Shown here piece after piece: positions 49,581 through 60,968 of a stretch of DNA of 64,000 nt. This DNA is from Adineta vaga (taxonomy: Eukaryota > Rotifera). Position 1 is the first letter of the stretch; every line of letters begins with the position of its first letter. The stretch spans positions 11,594,001-11,658,000 of the forward strand of contig CP075492.1 in assembly GCA_021613535.1 (NCBI GenBank), written 5' to 3'. A model generated the notes under the pieces. It ran no database searches, was not told the origin of the DNA, and worked only from the letters and a program-made list of their open reading frames with translations. Made by a program: the position numbers and the translations under genes.

Positions 49581-49859
49581 TCAAATCTCAATTGGAAGAT
49601 CAGTCACAAGAGAATCACAATCTGGACTATAGTATGGTGTTTGTTGATATTGTTCGTAAGTTAATTGTGATATTGATGATGTCAAAGGTAAAATTAATTT
49701 TAATAGATCAACATGACCATCAACAATTCCTTTACAATTTTGATTTGCACACATAATAAGACCTTCATTTAAACTAATAAAATACAGTCGAACTGGATAG
49801 AGTGCATGATTTGATGAATAACAAAATCGACAAAAAAATGTAGCAGGTTGAGTCGGCAT
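49581..49859 (-). CDS. Small protein with C-x2-C ... C-x4-C zinc motif, 92 aa
   Basis: Single exon. FFCRFC and CANQNC are placed 24 residues apart around YPVRLYFISLNEGLIM, probably one zinc ribbon. The spacing and the ISLNEG segment loosely recall the N-terminal zinc motif of the SUMO isopeptidase USPL1, but the catalytic domain is absent and I would not name it on this basis. Its start codon lies 125 nt from that of the HRS gene on the other strand, and its stop is 63 nt before the DOP1 start on the same strand. Function unknown. Confidence 0.6.
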   Translation of the reverse strand: MPTQPATFFCRFCYSSNHALYPVRLYFISLNEGLIMCANQNCKGIVDGHVDLLKLILPLTSSISQLTYEQYQQTPYYSPDCDSLVTDLPIEI

Positions 49860-49984
49860 ATATATATAACCAACGAATTTTCGTGAGATAAAACAGAAGA
49901 TGTGAGGAGAAGAAGAAGAAGAAGTTATCTTGATAGGTTTTTATTGGTAGGTTAAATTCTCCAATCGAATAACTTCTTAAAAGA
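49860..49984. promoter_or_regulatory. Compact divergent promoter between zinc-motif protein and HRS
   Basis: Only 125 nt separate the two divergent start codons. The interval has a tatatata run directly next to the minus-strand ATG and a (GAA)n run at about 49907-49925. Both 5' UTRs and core promoters must fit here unless an upstream exon exists. Confidence 0.4.
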
Positions 49985-51684
49985 ATGAATCAATCAATCA
50001 TCAGTTATTCAAATTCAAAATATCACCATCATTTAACAATAAAACAATATGGTGATCACTTTAATTCCTCCATTGTGGTTAGTATTGATAATATAAATTT
50101 TAAACTAAGATTGAATCTTTTCGAAAAAAATCAATTTAGGACTGAGCGCGATGATTGTTTTCGTTGTCATACATCATTTACAGCGTTTAATCGAAAACAT
50201 CATTGTCGTGCCTGTGGTGAAACATTTTGTGCTGCATGTTCGTAAAATTTTCTTCTTATTTTTTCATCCTATTATGAATATTTCTTCAACTAGGTTCATC
50301 TAGACAATGTCCTTTATTAGAATATGGAATTGAAGTTGATGTCCGTGTTTGTATCACTTGTCATGATCGTATTAAAACGTAAGATCATATCAATCTCTGT
50401 TCTCAATAGCAAATTTTCGTTTTAGAACCGGTAGTATTCGTCCAAAAACATCTGTTAGTACTAAAGCACAAGAGAGAAGTCAAACTGATTTTGAAGATGA
50501 AGCTGCTCTTCGGCTAGCTTTATCATTATCTCAAAATGAAGCAGAAGAAAAAGAGCGTCAAAAGAAATTATTAACACAACAGTATGCATATCCAATTATT
50601 CAATATCCACCTATACCTACAGGTTCAGCACCTATTGCCGACAATCAAATTCAAAACTATTGGGAAACACAAACAAAACACGATTTGATTACGATTAAAC
50701 CATTGATAAAGGTATTTCATGAAATTTTATGTTTACGAACGAACATTCATTTTTATCATTATAGGATTCTTTGGATCAATATGTACGTGATGATGAAATT
50801 GATACATTTGTGAATACTGTTAATGAACATATCAATAATATTAAATTTCGTATGTTAAGTAATCAACAACGTGGAAGAAATATAGCTAATGATACAGCTG
50901 TTCAATCTGTTTTTTTCATCTTACAAAGTATGTATCCAGAATTACATCGTTTTATTCAATCTCTCGATGATAAACAAGGTTTGTTTTCGACATTATTTTC
51001 AATTTTCTGAATTTATCTGTTCTACTATAGCGTACTACGAAAGTTTACAAGATAAATTAAGTCAATTGAAAGATGCAAGAGAAGCATTAAATGCTCTACG
51101 AGAAGATCATTTAGAAAATAAGAAACGACAAGCTCTAGAACGTGAACGACAACGGCAAATGCAGTTAGCCATTAAATTGGATGATATGCGTCAAAAGAAA
51201 CATGTAAAATGAAGATTTATTTCATAATAGAATGAAAATGAAATTGGAAAATTTATTCGTAGGCTTATTTGGAATATCAAAGGCAAATTCATTTACAACG
51301 TTTAGCAGAACAAGAAGCAGAAATGCAAGCAAGACTAGAACAACAAAGACGTTTTACTCTACAACGTGAACATCAAAATCAAGTAATTTCAAATTATCAA
51401 AAACTATTTCTATTCTTTCTATTCATTAGATGTCATTCATTCCACTGGCACCGACTGTTTATTATCCTCCAAATGCTTCTCAATTCTCCATGGGACGTAA
51501 GTAATTATTCTTCAATCTAAACAAAATCTCAATAATCTACAACAATTTCCTAGATGTACCCACTCATCTTCCAGCAACAGTCTTACCATTGCATTCAAAT
51601 ATTTATTCTCAACCAAATCTCCCATCTCAACCATCCATAACCACATCTATACCAACTGAACAAACATTGATCTCATTCGATTAA
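49985..51684 (+). CDS. HGS: HRS (HGS) ESCRT-0 protein lacking the VHS domain, 8 exons
   Basis: ESCRT-0 sorts ubiquitinated cargo on endosomes. Exons 49985-50237, 50294-50378, 50426-50711, 50765-50978, 51031-51203, 51263-51382, 51430-51496, 51554-51684, 442 aa. The FYVE zinc finger (residues about 54-115) has the PI3P-binding RKHHCRAC core and VRVCITC; the exon 1 donor gttcgt at 50238 keeps its Cys spacing. A ubiquitin-interacting motif follows ([19 protein letters not shown]), then the helical HRS/STAM core ([20 protein letters not shown]), a Gln-rich coiled coil and a Pro-rich tail ending EQTLISFD, a clathrin-box-like end. The order FYVE-UIM-helical is that of HRS. The VHS domain that normally occupies residues 1-140 is replaced by about 50 unrelated residues. 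Confidence 0.85.
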
Positions 51685-51859
51685 ACTAAATTACTATCAA
51701 CAGTTGCACACATGCTTCTCTTATATTATATATTTTTTTCTTTTTCTTTGTGCAACTTCGCTCTTATCAATATTCTTTTTGAAAACTTTACACAAACAAT
51801 CCTTTTAACATGTGTATTTTATTTGTAAATTTGAAACTTTCTAGAAAAGAATAATTCAT

Positions 51860-53390
51860 ATGGCATCTAATCGTCCTCCCTTACCAAACTATTCCCATTT
51901 AATAACACCAGCTCGACGTACAAATACATTTCAAGGTGGACAACGACCTTCAAATATAATTAAATTAGCTTCATCAACTATGTCATTAAATGGACCGGAA
52001 ACACCATTGAATAAAACACATTTATTTTCACCTAGTGTCCATCCCCAATCACCTTTAACATCGAATGATCATCTTTTAAAATATGATATTCGAAGATTAC
52101 GAGCTAGTCTCGAACGTAAAGAAGAACAAATTAGTTGGTGGATGGAAAAATCAATTAGTGATAATGAAAAATTCGAAGGTTAGAATCGTTTTTCTCTTCA
52201 TCAATAATCAATCTCATATTCATATTCATATTTATTCTTTTCTAGCTTTAAAATTCAAATTAGAACAAACGAATTGTCAATATGATACGATATTACAATG
52301 TGTTCGATCAACACTTGATGGTTTAACTTGTATGAATCGATCTATTCATGTTATATTTATGCAAGAAGATAAAGAAAATAAATTATTCGATTATGATCAA
52401 GAAGAATTAATTGAAGAGAATCTTGATGAACATATTCCTCTCGTTCTTCTATCACGTTTAAATAATATTTGTATAAAATTAGCTAAAAATATTGAATTAC
52501 TTCTTCGTACACCGCTATCAACAGGTGTATCAACAATCAAACAAGCACATCCTGTTCGACGACATGAATCGAATGCTTCATCGATATCGAAACAATCAAC
52601 AGAAGATATCAATGATACAACAAATAATCTCTACGATGATATTATTGAGAAACTTAATCGTGAAATTATTGGATTAAAAACTCATCTTGCTGAACAAGAA
52701 ATTCGAACGTACGAAATGAATACAAAATGTTTCGTACTTATTATATTTAACTCATATTTTCATTTAGAAAAACACTTGAAGATGAATTAACTCAATGTAA
52801 ATCTGCTCATCTTACAGCAAAGATAACATTCGATACACTGGAAAAGAAACTTCAGGATCAATTACTTGTTAAAGATAAACAACTTTTATCCATTGCGACA
52901 AATGTTTGTTAATGAATTTCTCTTTGTACTTTGTTTCGTTCATTTGTTCGTTTGTTTAGGAACATGATGTTATACGACAATTATTAGATGAGAAAACTCT
53001 TGCATTCGAACGTCTAAATGAAGATTATGTATCATTAGTGACAAAATATCAAAGTGAATATAATCGAAATGTTGATTGTATGATTAAAACAGATGCTTTA
53101 CATGAACATATTCGTGTATTAAGTGAAACATTAGCAGAAAAAGAAATTAACGAAGAAAAATTAACTACACAACAACAGCAAATGAAAAAATTAATGACAT
53201 TACTTGTGCCAACAACAGCTACGCTGTCGATTAATAAAAAATCTAATGATAGAAAGGTAAGTGAAAAGAAGGAGAATTACAAAATATTCTTTTCTTTTGA
53301 TTCATTTAGACATTCGGTCGAAAAGTAAAACGTCATCTTCGTGAATCTTTTTCTTCACTTGTTAATCATAAGCCTACGTCAAATAATTAA
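51860..53390 (+). CDS. Uncharacterised coiled-coil protein (5 exons)
   Basis: Exons 51860-52178, 52246-52708, 52768-52903, 52960-53256, 53310-53390, 431 aa. The N-terminal 75 residues are Pro/Ser-rich (NRPPLPNYSHLITPARRTN). From LLKYDIRRLRASLERKEEQI onward most of the protein shows heptad-like coiled coil, broken by a Ser-rich linker around residue 190. The C-terminus is basic (GRKVKRHLRESFSSLV). No enzyme motif. The architecture suggests a cytoskeletal or centrosomal scaffold, an inference from composition only. It follows HRS on the same strand after 175 nt. Confidence 0.7.
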
Positions 53391-54311
53391 TCAATTCTTT
53401 TTTTTGTCGGATATTTCTTATATTGAAATGGTTGTATTTCTTTTTGTTATTTGTTTGTTTGTTTTTTTTTGTTGATTCAAATCTATCTGTCAGATGAAAT
53501 CTTAATAAAAAGATAATTTTTAACATATCTGCCATCTAATTCCTTGATAGACAGTATTCCATAGTGAGTTTTATAGATGTAATTATTGATATGAATTGAC
53601 TTTATTATTAAGTACAGAGTTTTAACTTCTGGGATTTTTACGCCTGTTCGCAATAATATATCAAAAATAGAATAGAAAATTGAGAATAGAGAAATAGTGT
53701 ATTGTGAATTAACACAATAATTAATTTGATTTCCGTGATATTAGAATACAATTAAACTCTCATGGAACAACCTACACAAAAGCGGAAGTCGAAGTATATC
53801 CTTTAAATTTATAGTATTTGTGAATAAAAATAGATATTCTAAGAAATTCATGGCTTATAATACATAAGTTTAAATGACGCAAGTCCTGTCACTGACTATA
53901 GATATGAAAGACAATTAGAGATTTCCTTTTTAGTTGATTAAAAAAAAGAACTTGACTTTATGTCTGTGTAGATAATAATCTACTCAAATTGATGTTCGTC
54001 GAATCATAAACTAAGGAAGAAAAAAACATTAATAAATTCAATCTTAATTACGATGTTGATGCATAAGAAAGAAACTAGAAGATACAACAAATAAAGGTAG
54101 TTTTTTATTTGGTTAATAATCACAGTAAAACAAGAGGAGAAAGTTTTGATCATACAAGCATTCTCAAACGAACTTCATAAATGCACATAAACATGAAAAT
54201 GAGAGGAAAGAAAACATTCACCGGTGAGATAGAATAGAATTTTACGAGATGTATCCTCGAACCTTTAACATAGTTGAACAATCGACCTAGTTTTGTCAAT
54301 GAATCGTAAAC
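53391..54311. other. Convergent intergenic region
   Basis: Contains two facing 3' UTRs and a poly-T run near 53465. No gene or RNA recognised. Confidence 0.4.
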
Positions 54312-55647
54312 TCAATTCATTGAAAATTTTGTCAATTGTTTCAATCCCTTGTATTTTTTTGGTCGTACATTTCTATTTCCAAGCTTTGGACATGTACCAT
54401 AATCAATAATATTGATATATTGCTCTTTTTCACATTGATCAAGTAATAATGAACAATAATTTTTATATAAATTTTCATTATTACCACATACCGGAATATT
54501 CATACTGCATTCGCCACTGTGCTTGAGAAACTCTATAGAATATTGACAACGAATGCAAGTGGGACGTGAACGTTTGGAATAGACACAACGTTCCGATGGT
54601 TCGCATAAATCTGGTCGACATTCGCGTTCTAGTTGATTATTGAAAATTTAAAATACTAACTTGAAAACAATTATTCTTACCGCAAGAACCTTTATGGGCA
54701 AGATCAGGCGTATAACCCCGTCGGTCTACATTTAAACGCATAGCACATATATTCGGATAAGTTACTCCATTTGTACCACACACAGGTTCAGGATCTAATA
54801 TTGGATTGCAATGATTTTTCGGATAACACATAGGTTCACCAGTATTTTTTATTAATAAACAAACTTTATCATGGGGACATCGAACATCTCGACAATCCTC
54901 TATTAAAGACGAAATAAACTATCTATTTTTGTTTTCAATCATTTCAAGACATACTTTGACATTCTCCATCATATCTTTTATATAATGCTGATTGATGCTG
55001 TGAACATGCCCACGCACGCATATGACACTCTGATTTGAACGTCATATTATTCGATGCACAGATTGGTTGTTGATCAAATGAATCCGATGAAATACATGAT
55101 GCCTCACTACATACACACATTGCTTCTTCATTGATCAACTGACATTCTTGACCAAGTCCGCAATCAATATCACATCGTTTCGGCAAGACTATGAAAGAAA
55201 TTTTTCTTTTTCATGAATTTTATCCTGAGAAAGAATAGATCTTTAGATCAATATTTCAAAATTTCTCATGCGTCATCTTAATCTAAATCTATACATACCA
55301 TTTACATCACGGCAATTTTCCGCATAAATATAATCATCAAGTTCAACAAGGTTCTCATCCGAATAATATAATCCAGTACATTGTTCTTCGGTTGTATTAA
55401 TTTCACTCACATCATAACATACATCCATGGCACGACTATAAAAACAATTGCCAGCTAGATAAAAACAATTAGATATTAATTTATACGAAATATGAATGAA
55501 CTAAGTATCGAAATAGAATGTTATTGATTCTCTCTGATCTTTGGAAAGTTTTCGCTCATAGAATATAAACATACCTTGAATATTAAGAATTATTTGAGAA
55601 TAAAGGAGAACACATGTAAACGTCGTTGTATAGATAGAAGACAACAT
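54312..55647 (-). CDS. Secreted follistatin/Kazal multi-module protein (5 exons)
   Basis: Exons in transcript order: 55647-55575, 55454-55299, 55188-54955, 54899-54681, 54628-54312, 332 aa. A signal peptide (residues 1 to about 24) is followed by a short Cys-containing N-terminal segment with two further Cys after the NTTEEQC sequon. Then come three Cys-rich modules, largely one per exon. Two show the follistatin-type EGF-like half (CDIDCGLGQECQLINEEAMC; CRDVRCPHDKVCL) followed by a Kazal core (PICASNNMTFKSECHMR; PVCGTNGVTYPNICAMR). The third has a diverged Kazal core (PVCGNNENLYKNYCSLL). The tail is basic. Kazal domains inhibit serine proteases or, in follistatin/agrin-type proteins, bind growth factors. 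Phase-1 exon borders around modules fit exon shuffling. Confidence 0.82.
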
Positions 55648-58600
55648 TATCAACTGTGAACTAGTTCTTAGTTGTAATTTGTAGAAATGCTTAAATTCTA
55701 CAGTGGAAGCTGATGTCTAAATAGGAGAAAGAGAGAAAGAATAAGAGAAATAAGAAAAGAAAGAAGAAGAAAATAAGTGAATCAAAAGAATAGACGAGAA
55801 TCTTAAAAAGCATATACAAAACAGAAAAGAAGCGTTAGTTTTCTGACATGGTACAAGTTAGTTAATAATTCATGTTCATAAGAGGCATAAGAAAAAAGTG
55901 TAAACATGCTTTCTTTCGTTGGGAAACTTGTATATTGTTCTGCTTACGATTGTATGAAGATGAAAAGGAAACAAATGACATCAATTGATCGTTAATTTCA
56001 TATTTTTTTCCTTCCTTCTGTGTAAATCCTTATTTTCCACCTACAAGATTGTTTTCTCTGTTAATATCTCATTTAATGAACTTGATTTTCTACTTCTACG
56101 TAGGCGATCATGAGTATGTCTCAATAATGTTTACATCCATATTCAAATAACAATACTGTTTCTCTTCCGATAGAAAATATTTTTCTAACTCGAGAAATTA
56201 TATTTATATTTATATGTATTTGATTACATACAAGTACATATCAAACAATCGTTTGATTGAGAAGTCATGTTCGTTTTGACAGAGCGTAGGCATGAAGTAT
56301 ACTTATTCATAGATCAACTTTTCTTCAACGTTGGCGTTGACGAACAGACACATCGATGACGTCGTATCAGTTGATTTTCTTAGCATGATTAACATAATAA
56401 TAGAATTTTATCATACTTAATCAATGTTAACATACACGTAAAGAAATTTTCTCTTTCTACAACGAAATAACGTCCTTGACAATTTACTTTCGTTAATTAT
56501 ATAAACAAACATTTGAAATCTTGACAGTTATCTTTTCAACAAAAAAAAAACAACTGTCTGTGACGCATTGTAAATATTTTTTTATTGACATTTTAATCGG
56601 ATTTTTGACATAAAGACTTTTTTTGTAATTGTCAATATTGATGTAAATTCATTATTAATGACGTCAAAGGAAGGACTTATATTTTTGTAATAATAAACGA
56701 AATTTGTCAACTTTCAAAAAAGAAACCATGTTTTGAGTATACTATTTATATACAATCATAGGATACAGACATATGGAAACATTAGTCTTTCTGTTACCTG
56801 GAAATAACTATAACAGAACAAATGAACGAGCATTGCCAGTAATTAACGTTTATTTTTACTTGTTTATATTTGAAAAGGTACAGGAAAGTTAAAACACTTA
56901 TAATTAGAGACTTCTAAGTCATATTTTATGGTTGATAAAATTACACGCTACTTCAAAATTTATATAACTTTTTGAAAAATGTGCCATGGTCTGATGATTT
57001 CATATATGACTGACTACAGAAAAGGTTCAAAATTTGTTCTTCGTAAGAGAACAGTCGTGACTTTAGAAAACAAAACGGAATCATCACATGCCGATATAAT
57101 CTGTCAGTCTTAATAAGTTTTCAAAAAGAAGATAATATGACATCTATATGTTAAGTTGACAAAGACGTTGAATAATGTATGTGTGTTATTCAACCGATTT
57201 TCATCAAGTATTTGTCTATTATGATGTAGAGCGTGTCATAAAACAAATATTTTGTTTTTTCAAAAAGAATATTTTAACTACTTATTGATTAAATCAATAT
57301 TGAACGGTATATATATATTAGGCTAGAATGATTTCTTATCTTTTATATCGTCATCGGAGTGACGTCAATATAGATATTAACATATCCATGCACGGCATGA
57401 TTATTAAAGAATAAACAGTGTCTTCACGCGAACAACAAATGCAGATGATAACCAGTGGATTTTCTTTCTACAATCTCATTTTATGACTTATGATTTTGTA
57501 AAAATATGAGAAAAAAACTTATAGTTCATATTATACAGCTGCAGAGTGTCATGATATTTTATGAAAGATATGACTTCAATTCTTTTAGCATTTGTGGAAT
57601 AATTTTATTAATTATTAATAGTACGTTCTATTTATTTTGAAAGAACAGTTGTGAAAATTGTCTTATGTCGAACATATGTGTTAATCAGACAAGAACGCAT
57701 GATATTTCCAGACATTCAGTGCTAGACAACTGACATTTATAATTAGGTATTGATGCTGTTTTACATATTGTAAAGAGAAAACCAGTAACCTATTCTCCAG
57801 ATGAAATATCGTTCGGAAAGAACAAAAATAAGTTTCAAATGAAGAATAATTGGAAACGGCTATGATATTTTCGAAAGATTCAATATCCAGTTGTATTTTA
57901 TATATCTATTTGGATAGTCGTATTTTTCATAATATACACTGCGAGATTTTTGTAATAAAACGTCTATTTCAATGTCAGTGTCTTGTTGAAGGGATATGAA
58001 TTCTGATTAGAAGTTGATCGTTAAAGTGTTTATCATCATAAATTATTGCAGAAAAAGATTAATTTTCGTTTTTATATAAAAAAGAACATTTTACAACTTT
58101 TTCATACAGTTATGAGTCATAATAATTATTTGATAGGTTCTGTTGTACTCGTTGCATTCGATATAATTGAAACCTTACAGAACTAAAGAAATGTCATGTA
58201 CTTTCAAATAAAAGAAAATTATATATAGAACGGAATGAAAAAATTTCTCATATAGACATTAACTATTAATATTACTTATTATTGTATAATTAGTATATTA
58301 TAATATGGAATTACATTCTTTCAATTTAGTAATTAGGAATATATTTGTTATCCTGGATGATTACATTCTGTAGACAGCTACTTTGAAAAACTGATGCATT
58401 CCTACTCTTACGAATTATATGTAGATAGACATATTGAAGTTTATCTTGATGTCAACAATAGTTTCAAATGGAGTTTTTACCACCAAACATTGTTGTTACT
58501 CTTTTACATGAAGTGAGTTCTAGCTTGATTTGTAACAAGAGGATTGCTTTCAATTATTCATCATAATATTGCTCTGTAGATTATTAGAACTGGTATTAGG

Positions 58601-59128
58601 TTGCCAATTCCGTATTACTAGTAGTTAGGTGATGAGAATCACTGTGTAGTTGGCAAACATTCTTTTTTTTTATATCACATGATAGAGCGTGAAAGGAAAA
58701 TTACTGTGGACCATTTATCACCCGAAGGTACTACGATATCATGAAAAAGTTCGAAGAATTCAATGTTGTTGATGGCCGCCAACTTAGATCTCGCAAAGTG
58801 ATTTGCATCGCTCTTTTTCTATTTTTAAGCTTAAGTCTGTGGTAGATCGCTGTTTCTTCGATACAAAGCATGACTAAATTATGAATTTTCTTAATCAACA
58901 TTTCAGATATTTGATGATTTGTTGATTATGCATTCTATTAATTTTTATCGTTTGAATATGTCAAATCTAATTGCTACTCTACAATAACAAATACGAAAGA
59001 CAATTATTTGTGTTCTTTGATTCAATGAAATATATGTGCGTCAAGAATGAACATTTTCTTCAAGTAGAATTCAACAAAATTCGACGAACAAATTTCTTAT
59101 GGATAGATTTTCTTACTATTATTCATTT
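55648..59128. other. Longest gene-free stretch (about 3.5 kb)
   Basis: AT-rich, with stops throughout all frames. I looked for tRNA box patterns, snRNA-like starts, tandem repeats and transposase-like motifs and recognised none. It may hold distal regulatory DNA. The 102-codon plus-strand frame at 58971-59279 overlaps the opposite-strand exon and is not supported. Confidence 0.4.
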
Positions 59129-60968
59129 TCATTTGATTGAAAGTGGGGTTAATTTTGCATTTCCATTTAATGTTTCGATAAATTCTACTGCCTCAAGCAA
59201 TAATCCAAGTTTATTGTCGGTATTGATTGAAATTATAGAAGAATTTTCTTCAAGAATTTCTGGTTTACGTCGACGATGATAGTACAACGAGATTGATTCG
59301 ATGTTCTGAGTGGCATCAATGGAAATTTTCAAACAGGGTGCAATAATTTCAGGCAAATTTGACACTGTTTGGTCTGGCTTTTTGTCTGAACAATCTAAAG
59401 TTGGCAGCGGTCTTGTTTTCGTTGTTTTCGTTTTTGCATCATGTACTTTAAAACAGTCAATCGACTTCGATCTGTAATACGCCGTAGTTCCTTTCTCGTT
59501 CGAATATCTTTGATAGATGATTTTCTATACTTTTGTTTGCCGATCAAAGATTTAGTTTTCGATAATAACTTTACACTGCGGATTTGTGCTTTAGTTGACA
59601 CTTGTTCCATAGACTTTTGTGAAACTCTATCTCGTTTCTTTCTCTCTCTTTTAGGATTGGTTAGTGTAGATATTGAAGTAGTATGAGTGATAGTTTCCTG
59701 TGAAATAGCATCAGAAATCGTTGGCTTATTGTTTGTGGGTATCATTGTGGAAGAAATCCCACCACATTGTGAATGCACATAAGGCAATAACCGATGTAAA
59801 TGATAGGATGCATGATCTGTAAATGAATCGTTATTGGTTGATTTGTGTATTAGAGAATATTCTTGTGAATCAAAATATTGCTGTAACCTCGAATTTGCTT
59901 CAACGATATCCGTAAAAGTTCTTGATGAGGAAGATTGTTTGATTGGAACAACAGAAGACTCATTGTTACTATTCATTGGTGAAGATTTGGTGGAACTTAT
60001 CGAGGAAGATGGTGTTAAGGACACAAAATTGGTACTCATTACTGCATCTTTAGATACACACTGTTCATCCGGTGGAAAAGGAGATAGAGTAACTGTTGAC
60101 GGTATAATTGATGGCAAACCATTTGAATATGTTGGTTGTATGGGAACCGTTGAATGTGAAGAAAATTGTTGTGGTGGCTGAGATTGTTCCTCGGAGGCCA
60201 CCTTACACATTCTTTTAGAATATTCTTAATGGAATGATTAATTCGTATGTATTAACAACTGAGACAAACCATCTCTTACTTACTTCTTTTTGTTTTCTTT
60301 GATACAACTGGAGGTACTGATATCGATGTTAATGGCCTGGGAAGCGAATGACGACGATCGACTTCTCTCAAATTTTGATCAACATATAACAATTGAGGAT
60401 AAATATGTTTATATATATTGTTTTGAGTTGATGGTAGAGGCAATGTTTTCGCGTTGAGATGATTACCTAAAAATGACTCGTATTCACAAAACGCGGATTG
60501 TGTCATAATTCGTGGTACCGAGTTCGCGTTTGTGATTAGTGTAGACTCATTAGTTTGTATGGAGTTTCGTTGACTTTGAAATGGTGATGAACAATTTAAA
60601 GGTATGGGAAATGATGATTTTTGTTTATGACTCGTAGTACTCCCATTGGTGTCACACGAATTATTCGTAAACAGTTTGAAATATCGCTGAGAATCATCTA
60701 TATGTTGCGTTGGTAGAAAAAATGGCAAAGATTGAGGCGTCGTCGAAGTCATGCCTGCCGATCCTCTAGATATCTGTGGATTAATTACTACAGGAATGGT
60801 TTCATTTAATTGAGTTGGTTTTTTTCGACGAGGTTTTGTTCCTAAAGGCGAATAGTGTGTATCGGTCAATAACGAATAGATTTGTGGTTGACTTTGATCT
60901 TGCAATCCATTGTTTCGTGTTGGTAGCATACCAGCTTGTACAGCAGAGTTGGCTTGTAAGGGTAGCAT
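59129..60968 (-). CDS. Basic, Ser/Thr-rich nuclear-type protein, unknown family (2 or 3 exons)
   Basis: Exon 1 60968-60280 and exon 2 from 60211. If read straight on, exon 2 ends at the stop at 59395 (501 aa). Alternatively a 71-nt intron (59465-59395, donor GTCGAT, acceptor TTTAG) joins to 59394-59129 in phase and gives 566 aa. The second model is attractive because the last 88 codons look coding (EAVEFIETLNGNAKLTPLSI). The protein is rich in Ser, Thr, Pro and Gln, with a bipartite-like basic patch (NPKRERKKRDR) and a basic helix near the end (RTRKELRRITDRSRL). An AG directly before the 5' leader of exon 1 (about 60984) suggests an upstream non-coding exon. It could be a transcriptional regulator; no domain was recognised. 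Confidence 0.5.
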
